From Pseudomonadota bacterium (GTDB lineage: Bacteria > Pseudomonadota > Alphaproteobacteria > Acetobacterales > Acetobacteraceae): DNA of 20,982 bases. The notes under the pieces were generated by a model. It saw only the letters and a program-made list of their open reading frames with translations. It had not been told where the DNA came from and did not search any database. The translations under genes were made by a program, and so were the position numbers. This document shows, piece after piece, positions 1 to 8,306 of the stretch; within the stretch, counting starts at the first letter, position 1, and each line of letters starts with the position of its first letter. The DNA is taken from the NCBI GenBank assembly GCA_021784255.1, contig JAJXSZ010000013.1, forward strand, positions 1-20,982, written 5' to 3'.

Positions 1-149
1 TCGTCGTGCGCGGGGTCGGTTGCCGCCGTCACCTCCACGCCGCCACGCACGGGGCGCTGGTCCAGCACCAGGGCCTCGGGGCCGAGCGCCGCGCGCGCCG
101 CGGCGATCGCCTGCGCCGTGTCGGGAGCGGTGAAAAGGCGGAGCTTCAT
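1..149 (-). CDS. flhF: FlhF, flagellar SRP-type GTPase (N-terminus only, cut by window edge)
   Basis: Only the first 49 codons are in the window; the gene continues beyond base 1. The ATG at 149 opens MKLRLFTAPDTAQAIAAA, followed by a 'LGPEALVLDQRPVRGGVEVTAA' type pattern. This matches the start of the FlhF B domain, where a short beta strand, a helix, and 'LGPdAvIL' plus 'GGVEVTAA' are usual. FlhF is an SRP-family GTPase that sets the position and number of polar flagella. The GTPase domain is outside the window. The gene lies 39 bp downstream of flhA on the same strand, the usual flhA-flhF order, and is probably the next gene of the operon. Confidence 0.85.
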   Translation of the reverse strand, partial: MKLRLFTAPDTAQAIAAARAALGPEALVLDQRPVRGGVEVTAATDPAHD

Positions 150-188
150 GCGGCATCACCGGCCGCGGCGGCGGTGCGGCGCATGCGG

Positions 189-2276
189 CTACAGACTCGC
201 GATGGTGCGGATGCGCGCGCGCGAGCTGATCTCCGTCTGTGCCAGCACAGCGGTCGCGGGCCGCACGCGCTCGACGATAGCGCGCAGATGGAAGCGGATC
301 GCGCTGCTTGCGACCAGCACCGGATGCTCGCCCGCTTCCGCGGCCGCATCCAGCACGGTGCGCAGGCGCTGCATGAAGGCGGTCAGGCGCGTTGGTGCCA
401 TCGCCAATTGCCGGTCCTCAACGGGCCCCACGAGCGCATCGGCGAAATCGGCCTCCCATTCCGGACCGAGGGTGACGATGGGGATGTAGCCGGCAGGGCC
501 GGTATTTGCCTCCGAAATCTGCCGGGCGAGACGCGCGCGCACCGTGGCGGAGATGCCGGCGATGCCGCGCGCGCCGCCGGCGAGCGCCTCCTGGATACCC
601 TCCAGGATGGTCGGCAGGTCGCGAATGGATACGCGCTCGGCCAGCAGCGCCTGCAGGACGCGCTGCACGCCGCCGGTGTTGATCTGCGACGGCACGAGAT
701 CGACGACGAGCTTCTGATGCTCGCGCGGCAGGTCGTCGAGCAGCTTCTGCGTCTCCGCGAACGAAAGCAGTTCCGCCATGTTCTGTTTGACGATTTCTGT
801 GAGATGGGTCGCGAGCACGCTGGCGGGATCGACCACGGTGCAGCCGCGCAGCAGCGCCATCTCGCGGGTCGCCGGCTGGATCCACACGGCGGCGAGCCCG
901 AAGGCCGGCTCGGTGGTCGTCTCACCGGGCAGGTCGACGGCGCTGCCCTTCGGATGCATGGCGAGTATTTGTGTCGGTCTCAGAACGGCGCGGCCGGCCT
1001 CGATCTCCTTGATGCGGACCACATAGGTGTCGGCCGGCAGCTCCATATTGTCCTGGATGCGCACCGGCGGCAGGACGTAGCCAAGCTCCTGCGCGATGCT
1101 GCGGCGCAGGCCCTTGATCTGCTCCGTCAGCCGCGGCGAGTCGCCACCGGCGAGCGCGAGGAGCCCATAGCCGAGTTCGAGACGAATCGTATCCATCCGC
1201 AGTGTCTCGCTGATCGGTGGCTCGGCGGGCACCGCGGCCGCTTGCGCCGGCGTTGTGGCTGGCGCGTCGGCGGGATGCTGACGCCGATACCAGGCGGCGG
1301 CGCCGGCAAGTCCGGCGAGTGTCAGGAACGGAAATGCGGGCAGGCCCGGCAATGCCGCGAGAATGGACGCGGCGCCGGCGGCCATGGCGAGCGGGCGCAC
1401 GCTGCCGCCGAGCTGCCGGGCGAGTGCCTTGTCGGCGGTGCCTTCGGTCGTACCCTTGGTAACCACGATGCCCGCGGCCGTGGAGACGAGGAGCGCCGGA
1501 ATCTGGCTCACGAGCCCGTCGCCGATGGTGAGGGTGGTGTAGGTGCGCGCTGCATCGGCGAACGACATGCCATGCTGCAGCAGCCCGATCGCAAGGCCGC
1601 CGCCGATATTGATGGAGGTGATGACGAGGGCGGCGATGGCATCGCCGCGGACGAACTTCGCCGCACCGTCCATGGCGCCATAGAAACCGCTCTCGGCCTC
1701 CAGCTCACGACGCCGGCCGCGGGCCGTCTTCTCATCGATGGTGCCGGCCGAAAGATCGGCATCGATCGCCATCTGCTTGCCCGGCATGGCATCAAGGCTG
1801 AAGCGCGCCGCGACCTCGGCGATGCGCCCCGAACCCTTCGTGATGACGATGAAGTTCACGACCAGAAGAATGGCGAAGATGATCACGCCGATGATCACAT
1901 CCCCGCCCATCAGGAAGCCGCCGAACGCGGCGACGACATGCCCCGCGGCGGCGGGCCCCTGGTCACCGTGCGAAAGGATCAGGCGCGTCGTGGCGACATC
2001 GAGCGACAGCCGCATCAGCGTGGTCAGCAGCAGCAGCGTCGGGAAGGCAGAGAAATCGAGTGGCCGAACGAGGAAGATCGCGACCATCAGCACCAGGATC
2101 GAGCTGGTGATCGAGAGCGAGAGGCCGAGGTCGAGCACGAAGGGTGGCAGCGGCAGGACCAGCACGCTGAGAAGGGCAACGATGCCGCCGGCAAGCCAGA
2201 CATCCTGGCCGGCGCGCAAACCCGCCAGGTGCGGCTTGATGCGATCCGAGAACGAAACGGGCAGCGTGACGGACAC
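189..2276 (-). CDS. flhA: FlhA, flagellar type III export gate protein
   Basis: This 695-residue protein has the normal FlhA length. The N-terminal half carries hydrophobic segments (about residues 28-70, 75-100 and 115-145, then 210-310). The cytoplasmic loop at about 147-176 holds the FHIPEP signature, seen as KGSGRIAEVAARFSLD followed by PGKQMAIDADL. The C-terminal half (from about 330) is the soluble FlhA_C docking domain for chaperone-substrate complexes. FlhA forms the nonameric inner-membrane ring of the export apparatus and takes part in proton-driven export. The start is a GTG at 2276, only 3 bp after the flbD stop and without a clear Shine-Dalgarno sequence, so translation probably depends on coupling to flbD. 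Confidence 0.96.
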   Translation of the reverse strand: MSVTLPVSFSDRIKPHLAGLRAGQDVWLAGGIVALLSVLVLPLPPFVLDLGLSLSITSSILVLMVAIFLVRPLDFSAFPTLLLLTTLMRLSLDVATTRLILSHGDQGPAAAGHVVAAFGGFLMGGDVIIGVIIFAILLVVNFIVITKGSGRIAEVAARFSLDAMPGKQMAIDADLSAGTIDEKTARGRRRELEAESGFYGAMDGAAKFVRGDAIAALVITSINIGGGLAIGLLQHGMSFADAARTYTTLTIGDGLVSQIPALLVSTAAGIVVTKGTTEGTADKALARQLGGSVRPLAMAAGAASILAALPGLPAFPFLTLAGLAGAAAWYRRQHPADAPATTPAQAAAVPAEPPISETLRMDTIRLELGYGLLALAGGDSPRLTEQIKGLRRSIAQELGYVLPPVRIQDNMELPADTYVVRIKEIEAGRAVLRPTQILAMHPKGSAVDLPGETTTEPAFGLAAVWIQPATREMALLRGCTVVDPASVLATHLTEIVKQNMAELLSFAETQKLLDDLPREHQKLVVDLVPSQINTGGVQRVLQALLAERVSIRDLPTILEGIQEALAGGARGIAGISATVRARLARQISEANTGPAGYIPIVTLGPEWEADFADALVGPVEDRQLAMAPTRLTAFMQRLRTVLDAAAEAGEHPVLVASSAIRFHLRAIVERVRPATAVLAQTEISSRARIRTIASL

Positions 2277-2279
2277 GGC

Positions 2280-3638
2280 TCAGGCGATGCCGCTGGCCGG
2301 CGGCGGCACCGCGAGTCCCTGGCGCGTGTAATCGCGTAGTTTGTTGCGCAGCGCGCGGATCGAGATGCCGAGCATGCTGGCGGCGTGTGTGCGGTTGCCT
2401 TCGGTTCGGTGCAACGTCTCGAGGATGAGGTCGCGCTCGACTTCTTCCATGCGCCGTCCGACCAGGGCGGCGAGACCCGGCGCGGTCGTCACCGCCGGTG
2501 CGGCGTGTCCCGGTTCCTGCACGCCGGCGGGTCGGACCAGCGTGCCGGTGATCTCGATGTCCTCGGCCTCGATCGAGCTGCCGGCCGCGAGCAGCACGGC
2601 GCGATGGACCGTGTTTTCAAGTTCGCGGACATTGCCGCGCCAGGTTTGGGCGCCGAGCCGCTCGATCGCGGCGGGCGTCAGGGCGCGCTCGGGCAAGCCG
2701 TTGAGCGTAGCATAGCGGCGCGCGAAATGGGTGGCGAGCGGCGCGATGTCGAGCGGATGCTCGCGTAGTGGCGGGATGCGCAGTGCGATCACGTCGAGGC
2801 GGAACAACAGATCCTCGCGGAACCGGCCAGCCGAGACCTCCGCACGGAGGTCGCGGTTGGTGGCAGCGAGCACGCGCACATCGACCTTCACCGGATGTTC
2901 GCCGCCAACGCGGTCGATCTCGCGCTGCTGCAGGGCGCGCAGCAGCTTGGCCTGGAGACGGATATCGAGTTCGGCGATTTCATCGAGCAGGAGCGTACCG
3001 CCGTCGGCGGCTTCGAATTTGCCGACGCGCCGTGCCAGGGCGCCGGAAAACGCGCCCTTCTCGTGGCCGAACAGCTCGCTTTCCAGCAACGTTTCGGGGA
3101 TGGCGGCGCAGTTGAGGGCGACGAGGCGGGCGGCGGCGCGGCGGGATTGGCGATGGATGTGATGTGCCAGAACTTCCTTTCCGGTGCCCGATTCGCCGGT
3201 GATGAGCACAGTCGCGTCGCTGCCCGCGATCTGTTCGGCGCGCGCAAGGCAGGCGAGCATAGCGGGGTCGCGCGCGATCGGCGTGTTGGCATCACCGCTG
3301 GCCTCGGCAAGCAGGGCGGCGATGAGGTCGGGGTCGGGTGGCAGCGGCAGGAATTCCCGCGCTCCGGCACGCACGGCTGCGACCGCTTCCTCGGCGCGCG
3401 CGGCCACCGCGCAGGCCACGATGGGCACGCCAATCCGTTCGCCACGCAACGCCGCGATGAGCCAGGCCAGGTCGCGGGCAAGATCGGCGAAGACGAGGCC
3501 GATCGTCCCGTCCCGGCGCAGCGCGGCCAGGGCTGCCTCCTCGGTGTCGGCCTGGACGATGCCGCCGCCGCGCGAGCGCACGATGCGCGCTGCGGTCCCG
3601 AGTTCGGTGGCGAGCGAGCCAAGAACGAGAACACGCAT
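2280..3638 (-). CDS. flbD: FlbD-type sigma-54-dependent flagellar transcriptional activator
   Basis: The 452-residue protein has three parts. Residues 1-110 form a degenerate receiver-like domain. It lacks the usual acidic pair near the start and has FLPLPPD where receivers have a conserved lysine. Residues 122-355 are the AAA+ domain, with Walker A GESGTGKE (148-155), Walker B LLLDEI (216-221), the sigma-54 contact loop GAFSGA (195-200) and WRGNVRELEN (333-342). Residues 400-442 are a Fis-type helix-turn-helix (GNRTHAASMLGISIRALRNK). The layout and the position after fliN match Caulobacter FlbD, which activates late flagellar promoters and represses the fliF operon. In that family activity is controlled by FliX rather than phosphorylation; no fliX is in the window. 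The contact loop has Ser where the consensus has Thr. The ATG at 3638 is 2 bp after the fliN stop. Confidence 0.93.
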   Translation of the reverse strand: MRVLVLGSLATELGTAARIVRSRGGGIVQADTEEAALAALRRDGTIGLVFADLARDLAWLIAALRGERIGVPIVACAVAARAEEAVAAVRAGAREFLPLPPDPDLIAALLAEASGDANTPIARDPAMLACLARAEQIAGSDATVLITGESGTGKEVLAHHIHRQSRRAAARLVALNCAAIPETLLESELFGHEKGAFSGALARRVGKFEAADGGTLLLDEIAELDIRLQAKLLRALQQREIDRVGGEHPVKVDVRVLAATNRDLRAEVSAGRFREDLLFRLDVIALRIPPLREHPLDIAPLATHFARRYATLNGLPERALTPAAIERLGAQTWRGNVRELENTVHRAVLLAAGSSIEAEDIEITGTLVRPAGVQEPGHAAPAVTTAPGLAALVGRRMEEVERDLILETLHRTEGNRTHAASMLGISIRALRNKLRDYTRQGLAVPPPASGIA

Positions 3639-3640
3639 GG

Positions 3641-3964
3641 CTAGCCGCTCTTCTCGGTCTTGATGATCTCGGTCATCGTCACCCCGAGGCGGGTGTCGTC
3701 CACCATCACCACCTCGCCTCGGGCGACGAGACGGTTGTTGACGAAGATCTCGATTGCTTCGCCCAATTTGCGGTCGAGCTCGACGACGGCACCACGACCC
3801 AGCTTGAGCAGCTGGTTGACCGGCATGGTGGCGCGGCCCAGCACGGCGCTGACCGTTACGGGAATGTCGTAGACCGCTTCGAGGTCGCGCGCCGCGCGCG
3901 ACTGCGCCGTGGCGATGTCGGTGCCGGGTTCGGTGAGATCGGCGAGAGGAAGATCCTGGGTCAT
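3641..3964 (-). CDS. fliN: FliN, flagellar motor switch C-ring protein
   Basis: The product is 107 residues. A variable acidic N-terminus (1-28) is followed by one SpoA/surface-presentation-of-antigens domain (about 30-103). Recognisable elements are YDIPVTVSAVLGRATMPV, LLKLGRGAVVELDR, EIFVNNRLVARGEVVMVDD and LGVTMTEII, all classic FliN features. FliN lines the base of the C-ring and binds FliH to bring export complexes to the motor. The frame stays open upstream, but the start is set at the ATG at 3964. The domain begins soon after it, a GGAA lies about 8 bases upstream, and it follows the fliH stop by only 4 bp. The short single-domain form is normal in Alphaproteobacteria. Confidence 0.95.
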   Translation of the reverse strand: MTQDLPLADLTEPGTDIATAQSRAARDLEAVYDIPVTVSAVLGRATMPVNQLLKLGRGAVVELDRKLGEAIEIFVNNRLVARGEVVMVDDTRLGVTMTEIIKTEKSG

Positions 3965-3968
3965 GGTG

Positions 3969-4583
3969 TCATTCCGAGGGGCTGGCGATGCTTTCGCCGC
4001 ATGTTCCGAGGGAGGGTGCGGGGTCGAGCGCTGCGCTGAGAATGGCGCGGATGTCGGTACAGATCGCTGCCGGATCGAGGATGGCGCGGCCGTTGCGCCA
4101 GACCAGTCGCAGGGCGCCTCGGGCCATCGTTGCATCGGTGTCGAGGCCGATCTCCGGCGGCAGCAGGGAGCGCAGCTCGGCCGCATCGTCCGGGCAGACG
4201 GCAAGGCGCGGCGAGGCAGTCTCTCCGAGCGTGGTGAGCAGCGTGGTGGCGATGTCGGCCGTCGCATTCCGGTCGAGGCGCGCCTGCCAGCCGGGCAGGG
4301 CGGTCACGATCGTCGTAACGATCGCCGTTGCCAGTGCGTGCGCCGTTTCTGCGAGCGCGGTATCCAGCGCGGCGAACGCGTCGGCGAGCCCGGCGGCAAG
4401 CGCAACGCAGGCGGCGGCGAGAGCCTGGCGCGATTCGGCCGCTCGGGCTTCGCAGGCACCGCACATCTCCGTGCGCGCTTGCGTCCTTGCCGTCGCGAGC
4501 AGAGCCTCCAGATCCGGCAGAGGCGGCGCGGGCGAATCGAACTCTTCAGCCAACAACAGGGAGAGACCGCTATCCAGACTCAT
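3969..4583 (-). CDS. fliH: FliH-like flagellar assembly protein (FlbE type)
   Basis: The protein has 204 residues and weak sequence conservation, as is usual for FliH. Residues 25-95 are an Ala/Glu/Gln-rich helix expected to form the extended coil. The C-terminal part holds an alternating alpha/beta region with RLAVCPDDAAELRSLLP (126-142) and ATMARGALRLVWRNGRAILD (151-170). This corresponds to the FliH C-terminal pattern 'D..m.rGgcrle...G.id'. FliH dimers restrain the FliI ATPase and link it to FliN. Position is strong support, since in Caulobacter flbE (fliH) also lies between fliG and fliN. The ATG overlaps the fliG stop in an ATGA. Several cysteines (MCGAC at 40-44) are unusual for the family. 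Confidence 0.8.
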   Translation of the reverse strand: MSLDSGLSLLLAEEFDSPAPPLPDLEALLATARTQARTEMCGACEARAAESRQALAAACVALAAGLADAFAALDTALAETAHALATAIVTTIVTALPGWQARLDRNATADIATTLLTTLGETASPRLAVCPDDAAELRSLLPPEIGLDTDATMARGALRLVWRNGRAILDPAAICTDIRAILSAALDPAPSLGTCGESIASPSE

Positions 4584-5590
4584 TCGATCATCGCCTCTTC
4601 GGTGGCCTCGCCGATCTCGATCTGGCCTGAGGCGGCCATTTCCTTGGCCAACGCGACGACGGCGGCCTGCGCCTCGTCCACGTCCTTGATCTTGACCGGA
4701 CCAAGCGCCGCGATGTCGTCGCGCAGCATCTTCCCGGCACGCTCGGAGAGGTTGGCGAAGAACAGGTCGCGGATGCGCTCGGAGGCACCCTTGAGGGCCA
4801 GCGGCAGCTTGTCGCGCTCGGCTGCGCGCAGCACCGCCTGGATGGCCGTGGGCGAGAGGCGGCCGAGATCCTCGAAGGTGAACATCAGCGCCTTGATGCG
4901 ATCGGCCGCCTCGCGGTTGCGCTCGTCGAGGGCCGTGAGGAAGCGAGACTCGGTTGCGCGGTCCAGATTGTTGAGAATCTCCGCCATCATCTCGTGCGGC
5001 TCGCGGCGCGCGCTGCGCGCGAGATTGGACATGAATTCCGCGCGCAGGGTGCGCTCGAGCCCGTCGAGCACGTCCTTCTGCACGCTCTCCATGCGCAGCA
5101 TCCGCATCACGACCTCCATGGCGAAGGTTTCCGGCAAGGCCGCAAGGACGCGCGCGGCCTGTTCGGAGCGGATGCGTGAAAGCACGACGGCGACCGTCTG
5201 CGGGTATTCGTTACGCAGGTAGTTGGCCAGCACCGCTTCGCTGACGTTGCCGAGCTTATCCCACATCGTGCGTCCGGCCGGACCGCGGATTTCTTCCATG
5301 ATCTGGGAAACGCGCTCACGCGGCAGAGTGCGCAGCAAAAGGCGCTCGGTGCCTTCGAGGCTGCCGACGAGGCTGCCGGCCGAACCGATCTGGCGCACGA
5401 AGTCCCCGGCGAGGCGTTCCACCTGGTCGGCGGCCACCGGGCCGAGCTGCGCCATCGCAGCCGAGACCTCGCGCAGCTCGTCCTCGTGCAGCATCGCAAG
5501 GACGCGGGCACTCGCTTCCTCGCCCATGGCGAGCAGCAGCGTCGCGGCACGCTGCGGGCCGGTCAGACGACCCTCCGGCTGAACCGCCAT
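4580..5590 (-). CDS. fliG: FliG, flagellar motor switch/torque protein
   Basis: The 336 residues match the family length. The N-terminal domain (10-105) binds FliF. The middle domain contains NEYPQTVA (127-134), the EHPQT motif with Tyr for His. The C-terminal domain has MFTFEDLGRL (236-245) and the torque helix with SERAGKMLRDDI (282-293), including the Arg and Asp pair that face the stator. FliG sits between the MS ring and the C-ring and turns ion-driven stator movement into rotation. The ATG at 5590 shares one base with the fliF stop (TGATG) and the stop overlaps the fliH start, so translation of three successive genes is coupled. Confidence 0.97.
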   Translation of the reverse strand: MAVQPEGRLTGPQRAATLLLAMGEEASARVLAMLHEDELREVSAAMAQLGPVAADQVERLAGDFVRQIGSAGSLVGSLEGTERLLLRTLPRERVSQIMEEIRGPAGRTMWDKLGNVSEAVLANYLRNEYPQTVAVVLSRIRSEQAARVLAALPETFAMEVVMRMLRMESVQKDVLDGLERTLRAEFMSNLARSARREPHEMMAEILNNLDRATESRFLTALDERNREAADRIKALMFTFEDLGRLSPTAIQAVLRAAERDKLPLALKGASERIRDLFFANLSERAGKMLRDDIAALGPVKIKDVDEAQAAVVALAKEMAASGQIEIGEATEEAMIE

Positions 5591-7191
5591 CAGCCGCCGC
5601 TCTCCGCGAGCCAGGCACGGATGATCGAGAGGGTCTCATCCGGATGGTGCTCGACCAGGTCGGAGAGATTCTTGAGTGCGGCGGCAGGAACGATACCTTC
5701 GATGCGCGGTAGCGATGTGTTGGAGCGGGCGGCTTCGGTGGGCACCGCTAATTCCGGCAGCGAGGCGGCGGGCAACGGCACGGGCAACGGCGTGGGCGCG
5801 GGCGGGGTCGCGGTGAGGCGCAGCATCACGGGGCGGAAGACGAGCAGCACCGCAAGGAGCGCCACGAGCGCGAGCGCCAGCGTCTGGGTGAGACCGGTCA
5901 GCATGTCCGGCGACGCGAGGGTCTGCAGCAGCGAATGCATCGCCGAGGTCGGTGCCGCGGCAAACCCGACCTTGGTCGGCATGCGCATGGAGACAATCGT
6001 GACGTTGTCGCCACGTTTCGCGTCATAGCCGATGGCGCTCTTGACGAGCGACGTAATCTGGTTGAGCTCGGCCTGGGAGCGGGGCGCGTAGGTCACGGTG
6101 CCGTTCTTCTGTTTTGTTGCCACATCCGCGACCATGACCGCGAGGCTGATGCGAGCGATGCTCGGTGCGGCATGGACGGTCGTGCGGACGGTGCTCCCAA
6201 TTTCGTAATTCGTTGTATCCTGCTGACGCTTTTCCTGCGAACCCGCGCCCTGGCTGGCGGGCTGTGCACCGGGGAGATTGTTGGCGACCGAGACCGTGGG
6301 GGTCGCGCGGGTGCTGCTGCGCGTGTCGGTGCTCGTCTGCTCGCTGCGGGTTACCTGCTGGTTGGGATCGAATTTGTTGACCGTTTCCTGCGACGTGTCG
6401 AAATTCATCACGACAGCTGCCTGGGCATGGACGTTGCCTGCGCCGAGGCTGGGCACAAGGATCGCCTCCGCTTCGTGCGCGATGCGATTTTCGATGGCCT
6501 GGCGTAACGCTTCCGGGCCTGATGCGGCGGGGTTCCCGGTATCGCCATGATGCGCCAGGAGACGCCCCTCCGTGTCCGCGATCGCGACATCCTGCGGCTT
6601 GAGGCCGGGAACGGCGGCGACGACGAGGTTGAGGATCGTGTCGACGGAGGCGCGGTCGAGCCGTGCGGCGCCGCGCATGGCCAGCAGGATCGCGGCGCGG
6701 GCCGGCGGCAGATGCGTGACGAAAGCGGAGCGGGTCGGCAGGACGAGATGCACACGCACACCGGCGACACCGTCGATGGCGCCGATGGTGCGCGCCAGCT
6801 CGCCCTCCAGGGCCCGGGTTTCGTTGATGCGGTCACGAAAGCGGCTGGTGAACAATCCCTGTTGGTGGTCGAAGATTTCGTAGCCGACCGAGCCGCCGGA
6901 GGGCAGGCCTTGTCGCGCGAGCAGCAGCCGCGCCGCGGCGACGCGCGTATCGGGCACCATGATGGTACGGCCGCCAGCGGTGAGGGCATAAGGAATGTGG
7001 GCGCCGTCCAGCGCCTGCGTCATTCGACCGGCGTCGGTGAGGTCGAGGTGGCTGTAGAGCAGGCCCATCGGCGGGGTGCCGGCGCGCAGGGCGAGCATGA
7101 GCAGCAACCCGGCGACGGCGGCCGCGGCGAGGCCAAGGGCAACCAGACGCGTCGCGCCGAGGCCGCGCAGGTTTTCGAGAAGGTTGGTCAC
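5590..7191 (-). CDS. fliF: FliF, flagellar MS-ring protein
   Basis: The 533-residue product has a first membrane helix at about 15-36 and a ring-building domain with GYEIFDHQQGLFTSRF (103-118), the YscJ/FliF-type signature. VRVHLVLP (145-152) follows, then a Ser/Thr/Gln-rich periplasmic loop (about 265-330). A second membrane helix lies at about 433-460, with a cytoplasmic C-terminus ending HPDETLSIIRAWLAES. This tail is the FliG-binding segment. FliF forms the inner-membrane ring on which the motor and export gate are built. The open frame runs far upstream, but the only start that fits the family is the GTG at 7191; no in-frame ATG lies close by. It is the first gene of the flagellar operon here, 77 bp from the idnD stop. 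Confidence 0.95.
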   Translation of the reverse strand: MTNLLENLRGLGATRLVALGLAAAAVAGLLLMLALRAGTPPMGLLYSHLDLTDAGRMTQALDGAHIPYALTAGGRTIMVPDTRVAAARLLLARQGLPSGGSVGYEIFDHQQGLFTSRFRDRINETRALEGELARTIGAIDGVAGVRVHLVLPTRSAFVTHLPPARAAILLAMRGAARLDRASVDTILNLVVAAVPGLKPQDVAIADTEGRLLAHHGDTGNPAASGPEALRQAIENRIAHEAEAILVPSLGAGNVHAQAAVVMNFDTSQETVNKFDPNQQVTRSEQTSTDTRSSTRATPTVSVANNLPGAQPASQGAGSQEKRQQDTTNYEIGSTVRTTVHAAPSIARISLAVMVADVATKQKNGTVTYAPRSQAELNQITSLVKSAIGYDAKRGDNVTIVSMRMPTKVGFAAAPTSAMHSLLQTLASPDMLTGLTQTLALALVALLAVLLVFRPVMLRLTATPPAPTPLPVPLPAASLPELAVPTEAARSNTSLPRIEGIVPAAALKNLSDLVEHHPDETLSIIRAWLAESGG

Positions 7192-7214
7192 GCACCGAGA
7201 ATGGCGGGCGTGGC

Positions 7215-7229
7215 TTGCGAAGCGGTTAA
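7215..7229 (-). promoter_or_regulatory. Possible CtrA-like half-site upstream of fliF
   Basis: Read on the minus strand, TTAACC begins 38 bases upstream of the fliF GTG. It forms TTAA-N7-GCAA, against the alphaproteobacterial CtrA consensus TTAA-N7-TTAA. In Caulobacter the fliF operon is a CtrA target. Only the first half matches well, and TTAA is scarce but not absent in such GC-rich DNA. This is an inference from motif and position. Confidence 0.3.
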
Positions 7230-7230
7230 T

Positions 7231-7253
7231 CGCCCGGCGGGTTTTGCCGGGCG
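7231..7253 (-). terminator. GC-rich hairpin terminator between idnD and fliF
   Basis: Perfect 8-bp arms CGCCCGGC (7231-7238) and GCCGGGCG (7246-7253) enclose a 7-base loop, starting 15 bases after the idnD stop. On the minus strand it is followed by ATTAACC rather than a run of U, so it may act only as a partial or Rho-assisted terminator. It separates the sugar-acid transcript from the flagellar operon. Confidence 0.6.
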
Positions 7254-7268
7254 CGCCGAGCAGTGGGC

Positions 7269-8306
7269 TCAGAGCGCAATCTGCACCTTCATCGCCCGGC
7301 CGCGATCCACCGCCAGCTCGAAGCCGCGCACAGCGTCCAGCAGGTCCACGGTCTCGGTCAGCAGCGGGCGGACATCGATGCGCCCGGCGGCGAGGAACTC
7401 CACCGCCCAGGCGAACTCCTCGTCGAAGCGGAAGCTGCCGCGCACGGCGATCTCTTTGGCCACCACGGTGTTGAGGGCCACGGGCACTTCCGGGCCACCG
7501 ATGCCGACTTGCACGAGCGTCGCGCCCGCGCGCGCGGTCAGCAGCGCGTCGGCCAGTGCCGGCGCCGCGCCCGATGCCTCGAACACGACGTCGAAGACGC
7601 CCTTGTTTTCCGTGAAGGGCGCGAGCGCGCGCGGGTTCTCGCGCGTGTTCAGCGCCTGGTCGGCGCCGATGCGCGCGCCGATCGCGAGCGGGGCGTCGGC
7701 GATGTCGGTCACCACCACCTGCCGCGCACCGGCGTGGCGCGCGACCAGCACGCAGAGTGCGCCGATCGGCCCGCAACCGGTGACCAGCACGCGCCTTCCC
7801 TGCAGGTCGCCGGCCTGGCGCGCGGCGTGCAGGCAGACCGCGAGCGGCTCCGCGAAGGCGGCAATGGCGAGCGGCACGTCCTCGCCCACCGGCACCACCT
7901 GGTGCGCCGGGCAGACGTAACGTTCCCGGAACAGGCCCTGCACATGCGGCATCCGCATGGCGCTGCCGTTGAAGCGCATGTCCAGGCAGTGCCGCGGCAT
8001 GCCGCGCAGGCAGTACTGGCAATGGCCGCAGGCCCGGCTGGGGTTGATTGCGACCCGCTGCCCGGTGCGCAGATGCGTCACGCCCGCGCCTACGGCGAGG
8101 ATCTCCCCAGCCGCCTCGTGGCCGAGGATCATCGGCTCGCGCACGCGCACCGTGCCAAAGCCGCCATCCTGGTAGTAATGCAGGTCCGAGCCGCAGATGC
8201 CGCCGGCGCGAACGCGCACGGTGACATCGTTCGGGCCCATCGGGTCGAGCAGATCCGTCTCCTCGATGCGCAGGTCGCGGGCGGCATGGATGACGGCAGC
8301 TTTCAT
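7269..8306 (-). CDS. idnD: L-idonate 5-dehydrogenase-like zinc alcohol dehydrogenase
   Basis: The 345-residue protein is a medium-chain zinc dehydrogenase. Catalytic zinc ligands are Cys38 (GGICGSDLHYYQ), His63-Glu64 (GHE) and probably Glu153 (FAEPLAV). The structural zinc site is Cys93, 96, 99 and 107 (CGHCQYC, then C). The nucleotide fold has GCGPIG (177-182) and Asp201 after the second strand, favouring NAD. The motifs GGICGSDLHYYQ, INPSRACGHC, MRFNGSAM, PHVQG and RGSFRF are those of E. coli IdnD. IdnD oxidises L-idonate to 5-keto-D-gluconate. Other hexonates such as L-gulonate are possible substrates. The ATG at 8306 overlaps the regulator stop (ATGA), so the two are translated together. 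Confidence 0.85.
   Translation of the reverse strand: MKAAVIHAARDLRIEETDLLDPMGPNDVTVRVRAGGICGSDLHYYQDGGFGTVRVREPMILGHEAAGEILAVGAGVTHLRTGQRVAINPSRACGHCQYCLRGMPRHCLDMRFNGSAMRMPHVQGLFRERYVCPAHQVVPVGEDVPLAIAAFAEPLAVCLHAARQAGDLQGRRVLVTGCGPIGALCVLVARHAGARQVVVTDIADAPLAIGARIGADQALNTRENPRALAPFTENKGVFDVVFEASGAAPALADALLTARAGATLVQVGIGGPEVPVALNTVVAKEIAVRGSFRFDEEFAWAVEFLAAGRIDVRPLLTETVDLLDAVRGFELAVDRGRAMKVQIAL

Noticed and set aside
6..2339. 777-codon open frame on the plus strand opposite flhA
   Set aside because: It lies antisense to a full-length conserved FlhA, and its predicted peptide is rich in Arg, Gly, Asp and His with no recognisable domain. Long antisense frames are normal in GC-rich DNA.
3641..4267. 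208-codon version of FliN with a long N-terminus
   Set aside because: The extra 101 residues are the fliH gene read in another frame. ATG 3964 gives a normal 107-residue FliN.
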